Shown here piece after piece: positions 1 to 6,568 of a stretch of 10,991 nt of DNA. The notes under the pieces were generated by a model. The model was not told the origin of the DNA. It saw only the letters and a list, made by a program, of their open reading frames with translations, and did no database searches. Where the stretch lies: NCBI GenBank assembly GCA_012962595.1, contig DTXE01000352.1, forward strand, positions 1 through 10,991, in the 5' to 3' direction. The stretch's first letter is position 1. Each line of letters opens with the position of its first letter. This DNA comes from Syntrophaceae bacterium. Lineage in GTDB: Bacteria; Desulfobacterota; DTXE01. Made by a program: the position numbers and the translations under genes.

Positions 1-227
1 CCAGATGTAACCAGTGCTACCCCTACCTTTCCAGTGGCCCTGGCATATCCATCGGCAGCATGAACAGCCCCCTGCTCATGACGCACTAAAATATGGCGGA
101 TGGAGTGGCTGTAGTCATATAGTGCATCATAGATATCAAGCACTGCGCCCCCAGGTAGACCAAAGATGGTATCCACTCCTTCTTTTAGGAGGCTTTCCAC
201 AAAGATCTGTGCTCCAGTTAATTTCAT
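1..227 (-). CDS. ilvB: Acetolactate synthase large subunit, N-terminal part (runs off window)
   Basis: This is the first 75 codons of a thiamine-diphosphate enzyme that continues beyond the left edge. Acetolactate synthase condenses two pyruvates (or pyruvate and 2-oxobutyrate) in valine, leucine and isoleucine synthesis in the cytoplasm. The reading begins [19 protein letters not shown], followed by the family's [15 protein letters not shown] stretch (about residues 22-36) and then [20 protein letters not shown] (50-69). Glu51 is the conserved glutamate that activates the thiamine cofactor. The ATG at 227 lies 7 nt after the stop of the DUF465 gene, with a weak AGGTAA ribosome site overlapping that stop, so the two are probably cotranscribed. 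Other ThDP enzymes (glyoxylate carboligase, catabolic AlsS) share this N-terminus. The biosynthetic assignment is likely, but the diagnostic C-terminus is not in view. Confidence 0.88.
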   Translation of the reverse strand, partial: MKLTGAQIFVESLLKEGVDTIFGLPGGAVLDIYDALYDYSHSIRHILVRHEQGAVHAADGYARATGKVGVALVTS

Positions 228-234
228 ATTAGTT

Positions 235-453
235 TTACCTATATCTGGATAATATCTCTTCTATCTTATCACGTCCTGCCAATTTCAATTTCTGGATTCT
301 CTTCTTTTCTAATTCCTCCTCCGGTGTAAGGTATATTCTTTTGTTAAAGGCCTCCAACTGTTCTTCGAATAAAAGGTGTTCTTCCCAGTATTTTCTCAAA
401 ATGGGGTCATTTTCCATAAGACGATGAATTAGTTCTTCGTCTCTCTTTTCCAT
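235..453 (-). CDS. DUF465 (YdcH-like) small coiled-coil protein
   Basis: This is a 72-residue protein beginning [17 protein letters not shown]. It matches the DUF465/YdcH pattern: an acidic N-terminal helix, then [21 protein letters not shown], a short LTPEEELE linker, and a basic helix [19 protein letters not shown]. It is all charged helices with no membrane segment, consistent with a small helical hairpin. The molecular function of DUF465 proteins is unknown to me. The frame opens at an upstream TTG (474), but the ATG at 453 is preferred because AAGGGAGGGG lies just before it and the DUF465 pattern starts there. The gene follows a promoter and palindromes in the gap after tsaB, and ilvB starts 7 nt downstream. 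That makes it the leading gene of a branched-chain amino-acid unit. Confidence 0.8.
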   Translation of the reverse strand: MEKRDEELIHRLMENDPILRKYWEEHLLFEEQLEAFNKRIYLTPEEELEKKRIQKLKLAGRDKIEEILSRYR

Positions 454-464
454 ATCCCCTCCCT

Positions 465-493
465 TAAGTGCCAAGTTAGCACTTACTTGCTAA
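465..493. promoter_or_regulatory. Two overlapping palindromes: putative operator or leader hairpin
   Basis: Between the promoter and the DUF465 start, minus-strand TTAGCA-AGTAAG-TGCTAA (476-493) is an 18-bp palindrome with perfect 6-bp arms. It overlaps a second perfect inverted repeat with 7-bp arms, plus-strand TAAGTGC (465-471) and GCACTTA (479-485), with a 7-nt loop. The first looks like a dimeric repressor site just downstream of the transcription start. The second could form a small RNA hairpin next to the ribosome site, and the two share bases 476-485. TTAGCA...TGCTAA recalls the outer bases of the HrcA CIRCE element, but the arms and spacing do not fit CIRCE. The binding protein is unknown. 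Confidence 0.45.
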
Positions 494-507
494 AATTATG
501 CAAACGA

Positions 508-536
508 ATGTTAAGGTATCATGGCACTTTTGTCAA
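508..536 (-). promoter_or_regulatory. Sigma70-type promoter for DUF465-ilvB
   Basis: Read on the minus strand, a perfect -35 box TTGACA (531-536) is followed by a 17-nt spacer and TAACAT (508-513), which matches 4 of 6 positions of TATAAT. The -35 lies inside the last codons of tsaB. The predicted start of transcription is near 500, leaving about a 47-nt leader before the DUF465 ATG. A second, closer -10-like CATAAT at 495-500 has no good -35. This promoter is inferred from sequence only. Confidence 0.55.
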
Positions 537-1229
537 CAATTCCCTTTCCCTCCACTTTATCTCTGCCTCTGAAGGTCTGATGTAGATAGGAGCTAAAGAT
601 GCCACATCCTGGATTATACATTGCTTAAATTTTGAAAGGCCCAAGTAGGCAACGGATGCGGCATGCACTGTCCTTACCTGTACCGGTGCAAAAGTGGCCA
701 ATTTCCCTAAGGTTTTATTGATGAGCATACCGTAAATCTTGATGCCTTCCCCAGTAAAAATAACGGGCTCATGGATGGTTTCCAATAAGACCCTGGGATC
801 CATTACTAGATTCTCTGTCATTTTGATAAGCCCCTTAATCTCATCCATTCTATAGAGGGCTGTGTAAACTTCTCCCTTTTTGGCATCTATGATAGGACAT
901 ATGAGATTTCTAGTGAATGGCACATTAAAGGCCAAGGCATCCAGTGTGGGAACTCCTACCACAGATTTTGCACTGGCTAAGGCAAGTCCCTTAACAGTGC
1001 TCACCCCTATCCTCAAGCCTGTGAAGCTACCTGGTCCAAGTGATACAGCTAATCCATCTATATGGTCTATGGTGAGATTGGAATTCCTGAGCAGTAATTC
1101 TATAGTTCCCACTAGCAACTTGGCATGGGTCACTGGACAATTGAAGGTATATTCTGCTATTAGCTCTTCTCCATCTATCAGAGCCACACTTTGCAGGTGG
1201 GTTGCGGTATCTATAGCGAGAATTCTCAT
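519..1229 (-). CDS. tsaB: tRNA t6A37 synthesis factor TsaB (YeaZ)
   Basis: TsaB is the non-catalytic partner of TsaD in forming N6-threonylcarbamoyladenosine at position 37 of ANN-decoding tRNAs. The 236-residue length is normal. The N-terminus MRILAIDTAT is the first strand of the ASKHA fold, and LGPGSFTGLRIG (64-75) is the diagnostic TsaB motif, followed by the GVSTVKGLALA helix. The C-terminus (IYIRPSEAEIKWRE) also fits the family. The ATG overlaps the rseP stop as ATGA (1226-1229), so translation is probably coupled to rseP. The gene ends close to a promoter for the next unit, so it may be the last gene of the pyrH-to-tsaB operon. No intrinsic terminator is visible after it. Confidence 0.93.
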   Translation of the reverse strand: MRILAIDTATHLQSVALIDGEELIAEYTFNCPVTHAKLLVGTIELLLRNSNLTIDHIDGLAVSLGPGSFTGLRIGVSTVKGLALASAKSVVGVPTLDALAFNVPFTRNLICPIIDAKKGEVYTALYRMDEIKGLIKMTENLVMDPRVLLETIHEPVIFTGEGIKIYGMLINKTLGKLATFAPVQVRTVHAASVAYLGLSKFKQCIIQDVASLAPIYIRPSEAEIKWRERELLTKVP

Positions 1230-2296
1230 TGGTTGAGCAGGAGCCTTGAAATGTCATTGTAAAATACGAGGGCCATCAAAAGAATAATCATGAATAACCC
1301 AATCTGTTGAGCGATTTCCCTCTTTTTCATACTTACAGGTCTTCCTAGGATCATTTCTATAAGAAAGAAGAATAGGTGACCACCATCTAAGATAGGGATA
1401 GGTAGTAGATTTATGAGTCCTAGATTGATGCTAAGTGTACCTATAAAGAAAAGGAGTGGTATGAAGCCTTCTCTGATTTGTTGTGAGGTTATTTGTGCGA
1501 TAAGTACTGGACCTCCCAGAGTTTTAGCGGGAATAGCTCTCTGGATCAATTTGATGATGCTGAATACCAGGATCTTGGTGATATTCCAGCTGTGTTCTGC
1601 ACTCCGGTAAAGGGCTCTCAGAGGACCCATTCTTTCCCTGAGTAATTTGTTGGAAGCTACTACACCTATTAGTGGTACATTTAAGGTCTCACCAAAGATA
1701 TTAGTGACGGTAGTTATCTCAGGCTTGACGGTAAAGGCAATCATTTGCCCATTTCTGTCTACACGTATTAAAAGGCTTCCACCTTTGCTCTCTCTTATTA
1801 TGCTAGACATCTCTTCCCATTTTGAAACCTCTTGACCATCAATGGCTACAATTCTATCTCCTTTCAGCATGCCCACCTTATCAGCCGGCGAGCCCTTTTT
1901 TACATCACCTATATGAGTGGTAAGTTGTGGCATACCCCAGAATGAAAAGATTAAAAAGAACACCATTAGTGCAAAGAAAAGGTTAGATAAAGGCCCAGCC
2001 CCTACAATAGCTGCTCGCTCATAAAGTCGCTTATGGGCGAACGATCTTTTTTTATCCCCCTCTGTCACTTCTGTCTCAGATTCCCCTACCATCTTCACAT
2101 AGCCACCCAAGGGGACAAGACAGAGCTTATAGGTAGTTTGCCCCATCCTTTTTTTGAAGAAACTAGGTCCAAATCCCAGGGAAAAGACTTGGACCCCTAC
2201 CCCAAAAACCTTAGCTACCAGAAGATGACCCAGTTCGTGAACCAATATCAAGATACTCAAGACAATAAAAAAGGTGATAATTTCGCCGGCAGTCAC
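1226..2296 (-). CDS. rseP: Site-2 intramembrane zinc metalloprotease RseP
   Basis: RseP-type proteases cleave transmembrane segments of anti-sigma factors and leftover signal peptides within the inner membrane. The 356-residue protein has the zinc-binding HELGH (20-24) inside the first hydrophobic helix. Next come FSLGFGP and the VPLGGYVKM loop, a second membrane segment near 105-122, and a single PDZ domain (about 125-195, with GSPADKVGMLKGDRIVAIDG). Near the end is NLLPIPILDGG (296-306), whose Asp304 completes the active site, and then a final membrane helix. One PDZ domain rather than the two of E. coli is usual for many non-gammaproteobacteria. The start is GTG at 2296, 4 nt after the dxr stop, with AGGGG about 8 nt upstream lying in the dxr tail. 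The target in this organism cannot be told from the window. Confidence 0.93.
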   Translation of the reverse strand: MTAGEIITFFIVLSILILVHELGHLLVAKVFGVGVQVFSLGFGPSFFKKRMGQTTYKLCLVPLGGYVKMVGESETEVTEGDKKRSFAHKRLYERAAIVGAGPLSNLFFALMVFFLIFSFWGMPQLTTHIGDVKKGSPADKVGMLKGDRIVAIDGQEVSKWEEMSSIIRESKGGSLLIRVDRNGQMIAFTVKPEITTVTNIFGETLNVPLIGVVASNKLLRERMGPLRALYRSAEHSWNITKILVFSIIKLIQRAIPAKTLGGPVLIAQITSQQIREGFIPLLFFIGTLSINLGLINLLPIPILDGGHLFFFLIEMILGRPVSMKKREIAQQIGLFMIILLMALVFYNDISRLLLNQ

Positions 2297-2300
2297 TATC

Positions 2301-3467
2301 TTAACCCCTATCTATGCCCCTGATTAAATCTTCTGCCCTCTGGCGTGCCCAACGATCAGCATTCTGAATCTCCTCCATATCCTTAATGGGCATTACCTTA
2401 TGACTTTCCATGGTTTTCCTTATAATAGTGGGTATTTCTGTAAACCTTATCCTTCCCTCCAAAAAAGAGTTTACAGCTACCTCATCAGCTGCATTTAAGA
2501 CTATTGGCATGGTGCCACCCGAGTCCATTGCCTCATAGGCTAACTTTATGCAGGGAAATTTCTTATAATCAGGTTCAAGGAAGGTCAACTTTCCGGTCTC
2601 TATGAGGTTAAGAGGAGGAACTTGTACCTTTAGTCTCTCAGGATAAGACAGGGCATATGCTATAGGGATTCTCATATCAGGTGTGCTTAGTTGAGCCATG
2701 ATGGTTCCATCTATATATTCTACCATGGAATGGATGATACTTTGAGGGTGGATAACGATTTCAATGTTATTCATAGGGATATTAAATAACCAATGAGCCT
2801 CTATGGCCTCTAGACCTTTATTCATAAGAGATGCCGAATCTATGCTGACTTTCTTTCCCATTTGCCACTTAGGATGCATTAAGGCCTCTTTGGGAGTCAC
2901 AGAAGCAAGATCCTTGAGTGGGTGATGCAAAAAGGGTCCACCTGATGCCGTAAGTATGACCTTCTTTATATCCTTTTTTTCATGCCCAGAAATTGCCTGA
3001 AAAATGGCACTATGCTCACTATCTATAGGTAAAATGGTGCCGCTGTTTTTTCTAACCTCATTCATTAATAACTCTCCAGCCATAACTAGGACCTCTTTAG
3101 TTGCCAAAGCAATATCTTTACCTGCTTTGATGGCAGAATATGTGGGTATCAAACCTTGAGAGCCCTGAATTGCAGAGACCACAAGATTGGCTTCGTCAAG
3201 AGTGGCCACAGTGGCACACCCTTCCATGCCGGTTAAAATTTCGGTTTTGCACCATCTGGGTAATAGGGATTTTAGCCTGGAAGCCGATTTTCTATAGGCC
3301 ACCGAGACCACTTTGGGCCGAAACTTGATTATCTGCTCTGCCAAGAGATTGGTATTTCTCCCTGCTGCGAGCCCAATGATGACAAACCTATCTCTAAACG
3401 TATCAACGACCTTTAGGACACTGGTACCGATAGAGCCCGTGGAACCTAGTAGTGAGATTTTCTTCAA
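2301..3467 (-). CDS. dxr: 1-deoxy-D-xylulose 5-phosphate reductoisomerase
   Basis: Dxr catalyses the committed NADPH-dependent step of the MEP isoprenoid pathway, converting DXP to 2-C-methyl-D-erythritol 4-phosphate; it is the fosmidomycin target. At 388 residues it is full length. The NADPH loop GSTGSIG is at 8-14 and ATKEVLV at 122-128. The metal ligands are Asp149 and Glu151 in PIDSEHSAIFQ and Glu220 in SASLMNKGLEAIEAHW. The flexible loop HPKWQMGKK is at 199-206. The start is TTG at 3467: GGGGGG stands 5 nt upstream and the residues after it are the expected first beta strand, with no ATG nearby. It follows cdsA by 13 nt. It supplies isoprenoid precursor for the UppS encoded two genes upstream. 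Confidence 0.96.
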   Translation of the reverse strand: MKKISLLGSTGSIGTSVLKVVDTFRDRFVIIGLAAGRNTNLLAEQIIKFRPKVVSVAYRKSASRLKSLLPRWCKTEILTGMEGCATVATLDEANLVVSAIQGSQGLIPTYSAIKAGKDIALATKEVLVMAGELLMNEVRKNSGTILPIDSEHSAIFQAISGHEKKDIKKVILTASGGPFLHHPLKDLASVTPKEALMHPKWQMGKKVSIDSASLMNKGLEAIEAHWLFNIPMNNIEIVIHPQSIIHSMVEYIDGTIMAQLSTPDMRIPIAYALSYPERLKVQVPPLNLIETGKLTFLEPDYKKFPCIKLAYEAMDSGGTMPIVLNAADEVAVNSFLEGRIRFTEIPTIIRKTMESHKVMPIKDMEEIQNADRWARQRAEDLIRGIDRG

Positions 3468-3480
3468 GATTACCCCCCAT

Positions 3481-4296
3481 TCATTTAAGCAATACCCATA
3501 TATAATAATAGGCTAAAGGGGCGGCAAATAGAAGGCCATCTATTCTATCCAACATGCCTCCATGGCCTGGAAGAATCCTGCCAGAGTCCTTAACCCGTGC
3601 TGCCCTCTTGATCATAGATTCACATAGGTCCCCAATCTGTCCTACAATTCCCATAGCGATACCCAGAATGAGGGTATGTGACAATTTTAGATGGGGAAGT
3701 ATTAATGATCTAACAACCATTGCTCCTAAGACGCTTGCTAATAGACCACCTATGCAACCCTCCATGGTCTTGCCAGGAGAGATGGTAGGAGAGAGCTTAT
3801 GTTTTCCCAAGGCACGCCCTGTGTAATATGCCCCGGTATCTCCAGCAAAGATGGTGGCCAATACAAAAAATACCCACTCTTTACCAAATGACAGCCCCCT
3901 TATTAAGACTAGATGCGAGGCAAGAACACTTATATATAATATTCCTAAGATTCCCTTTCCTAAATCATTTATAAGGGATATGGTGGGCTTATTGCTAAAT
4001 AAGAAAAAAGTGAAAAGACCAATAGTACATACTACTAATATACCCAAAATAGATTGTAGGCCATTACTACTATAAATGGCTATGAGGGGTAATAGACCCA
4101 CAGATATTCCAAACCATTTTGCTATCCTGGTTTCCTCTTTAAAAACCATACTGTAGAATTCATAAAGGGAAATAATAACTACCAGAAGCACAAGAAGAAA
4201 GAAAGAGAATTTGGATCCCAAAGCTATTGCCAAAATGAGTAGAGGTCCCGTAATAAGCGCTGTAAGCCACCGCTTTAAGCCTACCCCCAGCTCCAT
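3481..4296 (-). CDS. cdsA: Phosphatidate cytidylyltransferase (CDP-diglyceride synthase)
   Basis: CdsA makes CDP-diacylglycerol from phosphatidic acid and CTP, the precursor of membrane phospholipids. The protein is 271 residues from the chosen start, with about eight hydrophobic membrane segments. Near the C-terminus is the CDP-diglyceride synthase signature: IKRAARVKDSGRILPGHGG followed by DRIDGL. FAGDTGAYYTGR in the middle and SPGKTMEG are also typical. The frame extends 7 codons further up to an ATG at 4317 inside uppS. I prefer the ATG at 4296 (MELGVGLKRW) because it lies 2 nt after the uppS stop and has AGGA upstream. If 4317 were used, the gene would overlap uppS by 19 nt. Confidence 0.93.
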   Translation of the reverse strand: MELGVGLKRWLTALITGPLLILAIALGSKFSFFLLVLLVVIISLYEFYSMVFKEETRIAKWFGISVGLLPLIAIYSSNGLQSILGILVVCTIGLFTFFLFSNKPTISLINDLGKGILGILYISVLASHLVLIRGLSFGKEWVFFVLATIFAGDTGAYYTGRALGKHKLSPTISPGKTMEGCIGGLLASVLGAMVVRSLILPHLKLSHTLILGIAMGIVGQIGDLCESMIKRAARVKDSGRILPGHGGMLDRIDGLLFAAPLAYYYIWVLLK

Positions 4297-4298
4297 GG

Positions 4299-5054
4299 CT
4301 ATTTTTCCTGCACACATGGTGACGCTTCAATTTGCTCTCCGGTCAGGCCAAATCTCCGCTCTCTATTTTGATACTCCACTAATGCCATTATAAGATCCTC
4401 TTTGGCAAAATCCGGCCAAAGGGTGTCAGTAATATATAGCTCTGTGTAAGCAATCTGCCAAAGTAAAAAGTTGCTTATGCGAAATTCCCCGCTGGTTCTA
4501 ATCAGAAGATCGGGATCTGGAAGATCAGCGGTATAGAGATAGCTAGAAAATCTCTCTGCAGTTATATCCTCTGGCCTTATCAATCCCTCTTTGTAATCCC
4601 ACATTATCTTCCGGATAGCGTCCAGAATCTCAGTTCGACCCCCATAGCTAAGTGCCAAATTTAGGATCATGCGGCTATTATGTCTAGTGGCCTCCATAGT
4701 CTCCATAAGAAGGTGGTAGACATCCTGGGGCAAATGGTGCAGGTTTCCAGATGCCATCAATTTTATATCATTTTCAAGCATCTCCTTTAATTCCGATCTG
4801 AGGTAATCCTTAAGGAGTTCCATTAATGCCCAGACCTCCTCTTGAGGACGTTTCCAGTTTTCTTCTGAAAAGACATAGAGGGTGAGCACAGGAATACCGA
4901 TCTCCCTGCAAGCTCGGACAATCTTTCGCACAGAATCAGCTCCCTTTCTATGCCCCTCAATGCGACTTAAGTTCCTTTTTTTAGCCCATCTACCATTTCC
5001 ATCCAGGATAATGGCAATATGTCGGGGAAGTTTTTCTGGTATAAGCCTTTCCAA
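4299..5054 (-). CDS. uppS: Isoprenyl (undecaprenyl) diphosphate synthase
   Basis: UppS is the cis-prenyltransferase that extends farnesyl diphosphate with isopentenyl diphosphate to the C55 carrier lipid for peptidoglycan and O-antigen. The 251-residue protein has HIAIILDGNGRWAKKR (12-27) with catalytic Asp18, and GHRKGADSVRKIV (35-47). It also has YVFSEENWKRP (60-70), RTSGE (186-190) and RISNFLLWQIAYTE (192-205) with the metal-binding Glu205. The start is TTG at 5054, with GAGGG about 7 nt upstream; no in-frame ATG lies before the conserved core. A 153-nt gap precedes it and may hold its own promoter. Without a trans-acting check the chain length made is inferred, but one copy in this operon is normally the C55 enzyme. 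Confidence 0.95.
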   Translation of the reverse strand: MERLIPEKLPRHIAIILDGNGRWAKKRNLSRIEGHRKGADSVRKIVRACREIGIPVLTLYVFSEENWKRPQEEVWALMELLKDYLRSELKEMLENDIKLMASGNLHHLPQDVYHLLMETMEATRHNSRMILNLALSYGGRTEILDAIRKIMWDYKEGLIRPEDITAERFSSYLYTADLPDPDLLIRTSGEFRISNFLLWQIAYTELYITDTLWPDFAKEDLIMALVEYQNRERRFGLTGEQIEASPCVQEK

Positions 5055-5207
5055 AGTCTAGCCCTCACATCCTTAATTTTTGAATGTTTAACATATACTT
5101 ATGGCAATTTCAAGGCATTCTGCCAATGATAGTAATCAACTGGTAGGAATTATTTTTAGACATATAAAAGGAGGCTTAGCGAGGTAAGGAGATAGGTGGT
5201 GAAAGTC
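5055..5207. other. frr-uppS intergenic spacer, no gene seen
   Basis: This is the longest gap in the minus-strand cluster. It has no credible ORF; the longest reading frames on either strand are about 20 codons without a ribosome site. It contains a candidate promoter (5098-5126) and an 11-bp palindrome, ATGTTTAACAT (5084-5094), close to the predicted transcription start. I found no intrinsic terminator after frr. Confidence 0.5.
5098..5126 (-). promoter_or_regulatory. Possible internal promoter before uppS
   Basis: On the minus strand TTGGCA (5121-5126, 5 of 6 matches to TTGACA) is spaced by 17 nt from CATAAG (5098-5103, 4 of 6 matches to TATAAT). Transcription would begin near 5091, about 37 nt before the uppS TTG. 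The unusually long gap supports a promoter here, but the -10 is weak and the region is AT-rich, so a chance match is possible. Confidence 0.3.
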
Positions 5208-5765
5208 TCAGAATTCTAGGATTTCCCTTTCCTTTTCCTTATATATAACATCTACCTTTTCTATATAATGGTTGGTGATCTTCTGAACATGGTCTTGACT
5301 TTTGTAGAATTCATCTTCAGAGATTTCCTTATTTTTCTTAAGTCTCTTTAGGGTCTCATTGGCATCTCTCCTGGCCGACCTTATCCCCACCTTATATTCC
5401 TCAGCTATCTTTTTAGCCACCTTGGTGAGTTCCTTACGCCTCTCTTCGGTCAGGGGAGGGATGGATATTCGGATAATTTTACCATCATTCAAAGGGGTTA
5501 ATCCCAGTTCAGATTTAAGTATGGCCCGCTCGATCTCAGAAATCATATTAACATCCCAGGGCTGAATGGTTATAAGTCTACTTTCTGGAACGGATATGGT
5601 TGCCATTTGATTGAGCGGTGTAGGAACCCCATAGTAATCTACCCTAACCCCCTCCAGCAAGGCAGGAGAGGCTCTGCCAGTCCGAATTCTTGAGAAATCC
5701 CTGACCAAGGCCTTCAAGGATTTTTCCATCCTATTCTTTAATTCTTCATAGATCCTATTTACCAT
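5208..5765 (-). CDS. frr: Ribosome recycling factor
   Basis: RRF works with EF-G to split the post-termination ribosome so that it can be reused. From the ATG at 5765 the protein is 185 residues, the standard family length, and begins MVNRIYEELKNRMEKSLKAL. The conserved FSRIRTGRASPALLEGVRVDYYG follows, then PLNQMATISVPESR, PLTEERRKELTK and the C-terminal three-helix-bundle strand RRDANETLKRLKK. The frame extends 14 codons further up to an ATG at 5807, but that extension is not family-like. AGGTGA stands just before the ATG at 5765. The spacer to pyrH is 77 nt and holds an inverted repeat. It follows pyrH, as in most bacteria. Confidence 0.96.
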   Translation of the reverse strand: MVNRIYEELKNRMEKSLKALVRDFSRIRTGRASPALLEGVRVDYYGVPTPLNQMATISVPESRLITIQPWDVNMISEIERAILKSELGLTPLNDGKIIRISIPPLTEERRKELTKVAKKIAEEYKVGIRSARRDANETLKRLKKNKEISEDEFYKSQDHVQKITNHYIEKVDVIYKEKEREILEF

Positions 5766-5781
5766 AGCTTCACCTGAAAAT

Positions 5782-5827
5782 AGCATAGAGCTAAGAGGGT
5801 GGAGCATAGATTTTGTCTCTAAGCTCT
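5782..5827. repeat. Inverted repeat plus 8-bp direct repeat in the pyrH-frr spacer
   Basis: Plus-strand AGAGCTAAGAG (5787-5797) and CTCTAAGCTCT (5817-5827) are 11-nt arms pairing at 10 of 11 positions around a 19-nt loop. In the same stretch AGCATAGA occurs twice (5782-5789 and 5803-5810), 21 bp apart, about two helical turns. The structure ends only a few bases upstream of the frr ribosome site (AGGTGA), so it could be an RNA hairpin that affects frr translation or processing. It has no U-run and is not a terminator. Confidence 0.4.
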
Positions 5828-5842
5828 TTACTCCTAGCCAGC

Positions 5843-6568
5843 TTACCCTTTGATAACCGTCCCTATATTCTCACCATGAACAGCCCTTCTTATATTTCCC
5901 TTTATACCTAAATTAAATACTATTATAGGTATATTATGATCTATACACAGAGATATGGCTGTGGCATCCATAACCTTTAGATGCTTCTCAAGCACCTCCA
6001 TATAAGTCAGCCTATCAAACTTTGTAGCATCCTTGAACTTGAGGGGATCACTATCATACACCCCATCTACTTTAGTTGCTTTAAGGATTATCTGGGCATT
6101 TATTTCAGTAGCTCGAAGGGTAGCCGCCGTATCAGTGGTGAAGAATGGGCTTCCGGTTCCAGCAGCGAAGATAACCACCCGTCCCTTTTCCAAGTGACGT
6201 ATAGCCCTGCGGCGAATATATGGCTCTGCTATCTCCTTCATCTCTATAGCAGACATGACTCGTGTGTGCATACCTCTCTTTTCTAAAACCTCCTGTAAGG
6301 CCAGAGCATTTATTACCGTTGCCAGCATTCCCATATAATCTGCAGGGACCCTATCCATTTCCTTAACTGTCCCTCCCCGGAATATGTTCCCTCCACCTAT
6401 GACAATGGCTATCTCAACTCCTAGTTTATGAATATCCTCTAGTTCTTGTGCGATGTTTGCTAAGGCCCTATAACCAATACCAAATTTTCCACCCCCAAGT
6501 AAAGCCTCCCCACTTAACTTAAGCAAAATTCTTTTATATTTAGGCTTATTCTTCATACATTTTCTCAT
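5843..6568 (-). CDS. pyrH: Uridylate (UMP) kinase
   Basis: PyrH phosphorylates UMP to UDP in pyrimidine nucleotide synthesis. It belongs to the amino-acid kinase fold and is distinct from eukaryotic UMP/CMP kinases. The 241-residue protein shows LLKLSGEAL (15-23), [10 protein letters not shown] (56-65), [16 protein letters not shown] (78-92), the phosphate/UMP loop [12 protein letters not shown] (138-149), [10 protein letters not shown] (166-175) and MDATA (200-204). The ATG at 6568 directly follows the DUF1614 stop (TGA ATG), suggesting coupled translation. An ATG four codons in (6556) is an alternative start, and neither has a strong ribosome site. In many bacteria pyrH is preceded by rpsB and tsf. 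Here a DUF1614 gene takes that place. Confidence 0.96.
   Translation of the reverse strand: MRKCMKNKPKYKRILLKLSGEALLGGGKFGIGYRALANIAQELEDIHKLGVEIAIVIGGGNIFRGGTVKEMDRVPADYMGMLATVINALALQEVLEKRGMHTRVMSAIEMKEIAEPYIRRRAIRHLEKGRVVIFAAGTGSPFFTTDTAATLRATEINAQIILKATKVDGVYDSDPLKFKDATKFDRLTYMEVLEKHLKVMDATAISLCIDHNIPIIVFNLGIKGNIRRAVHGENIGTVIKG

Noticed and set aside
14..232. Plus-strand 72-codon frame at the left edge
   Set aside because: It is antisense to the acetolactate synthase N-terminus, which is conserved residue by residue.
476..493. CIRCE (HrcA) element
   Set aside because: Only the outer TTAGCA/TGCTAA match. CIRCE needs 9-bp arms with a 9-nt spacer, and the neighbouring genes are not chaperones.
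880..1236. Plus-strand 118-codon frame
   Set aside because: It lies fully antisense to tsaB, which has clear family motifs. It has no ribosome site and no recognisable domain.
1027..1257. Minus-strand 76-codon frame over the rseP-tsaB junction
   Set aside because: It is an alternative frame of two well-supported genes, with no family resemblance.
4297..4317. Upstream ATG for cdsA inside uppS
   Set aside because: No ribosome site stands close to it. The ATG at 4296 is 2 nt after the uppS stop with AGGA upstream.
5766..5807. 14-codon N-terminal extension of frr from an ATG at 5807
   Set aside because: The ATG at 5765 gives the exact standard length of 185 residues and has AGGTGA upstream. 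The extension runs through the inverted repeat.
5981..6286. Plus-strand 101-codon frame
   Set aside because: It is antisense to the catalytic core of pyrH.
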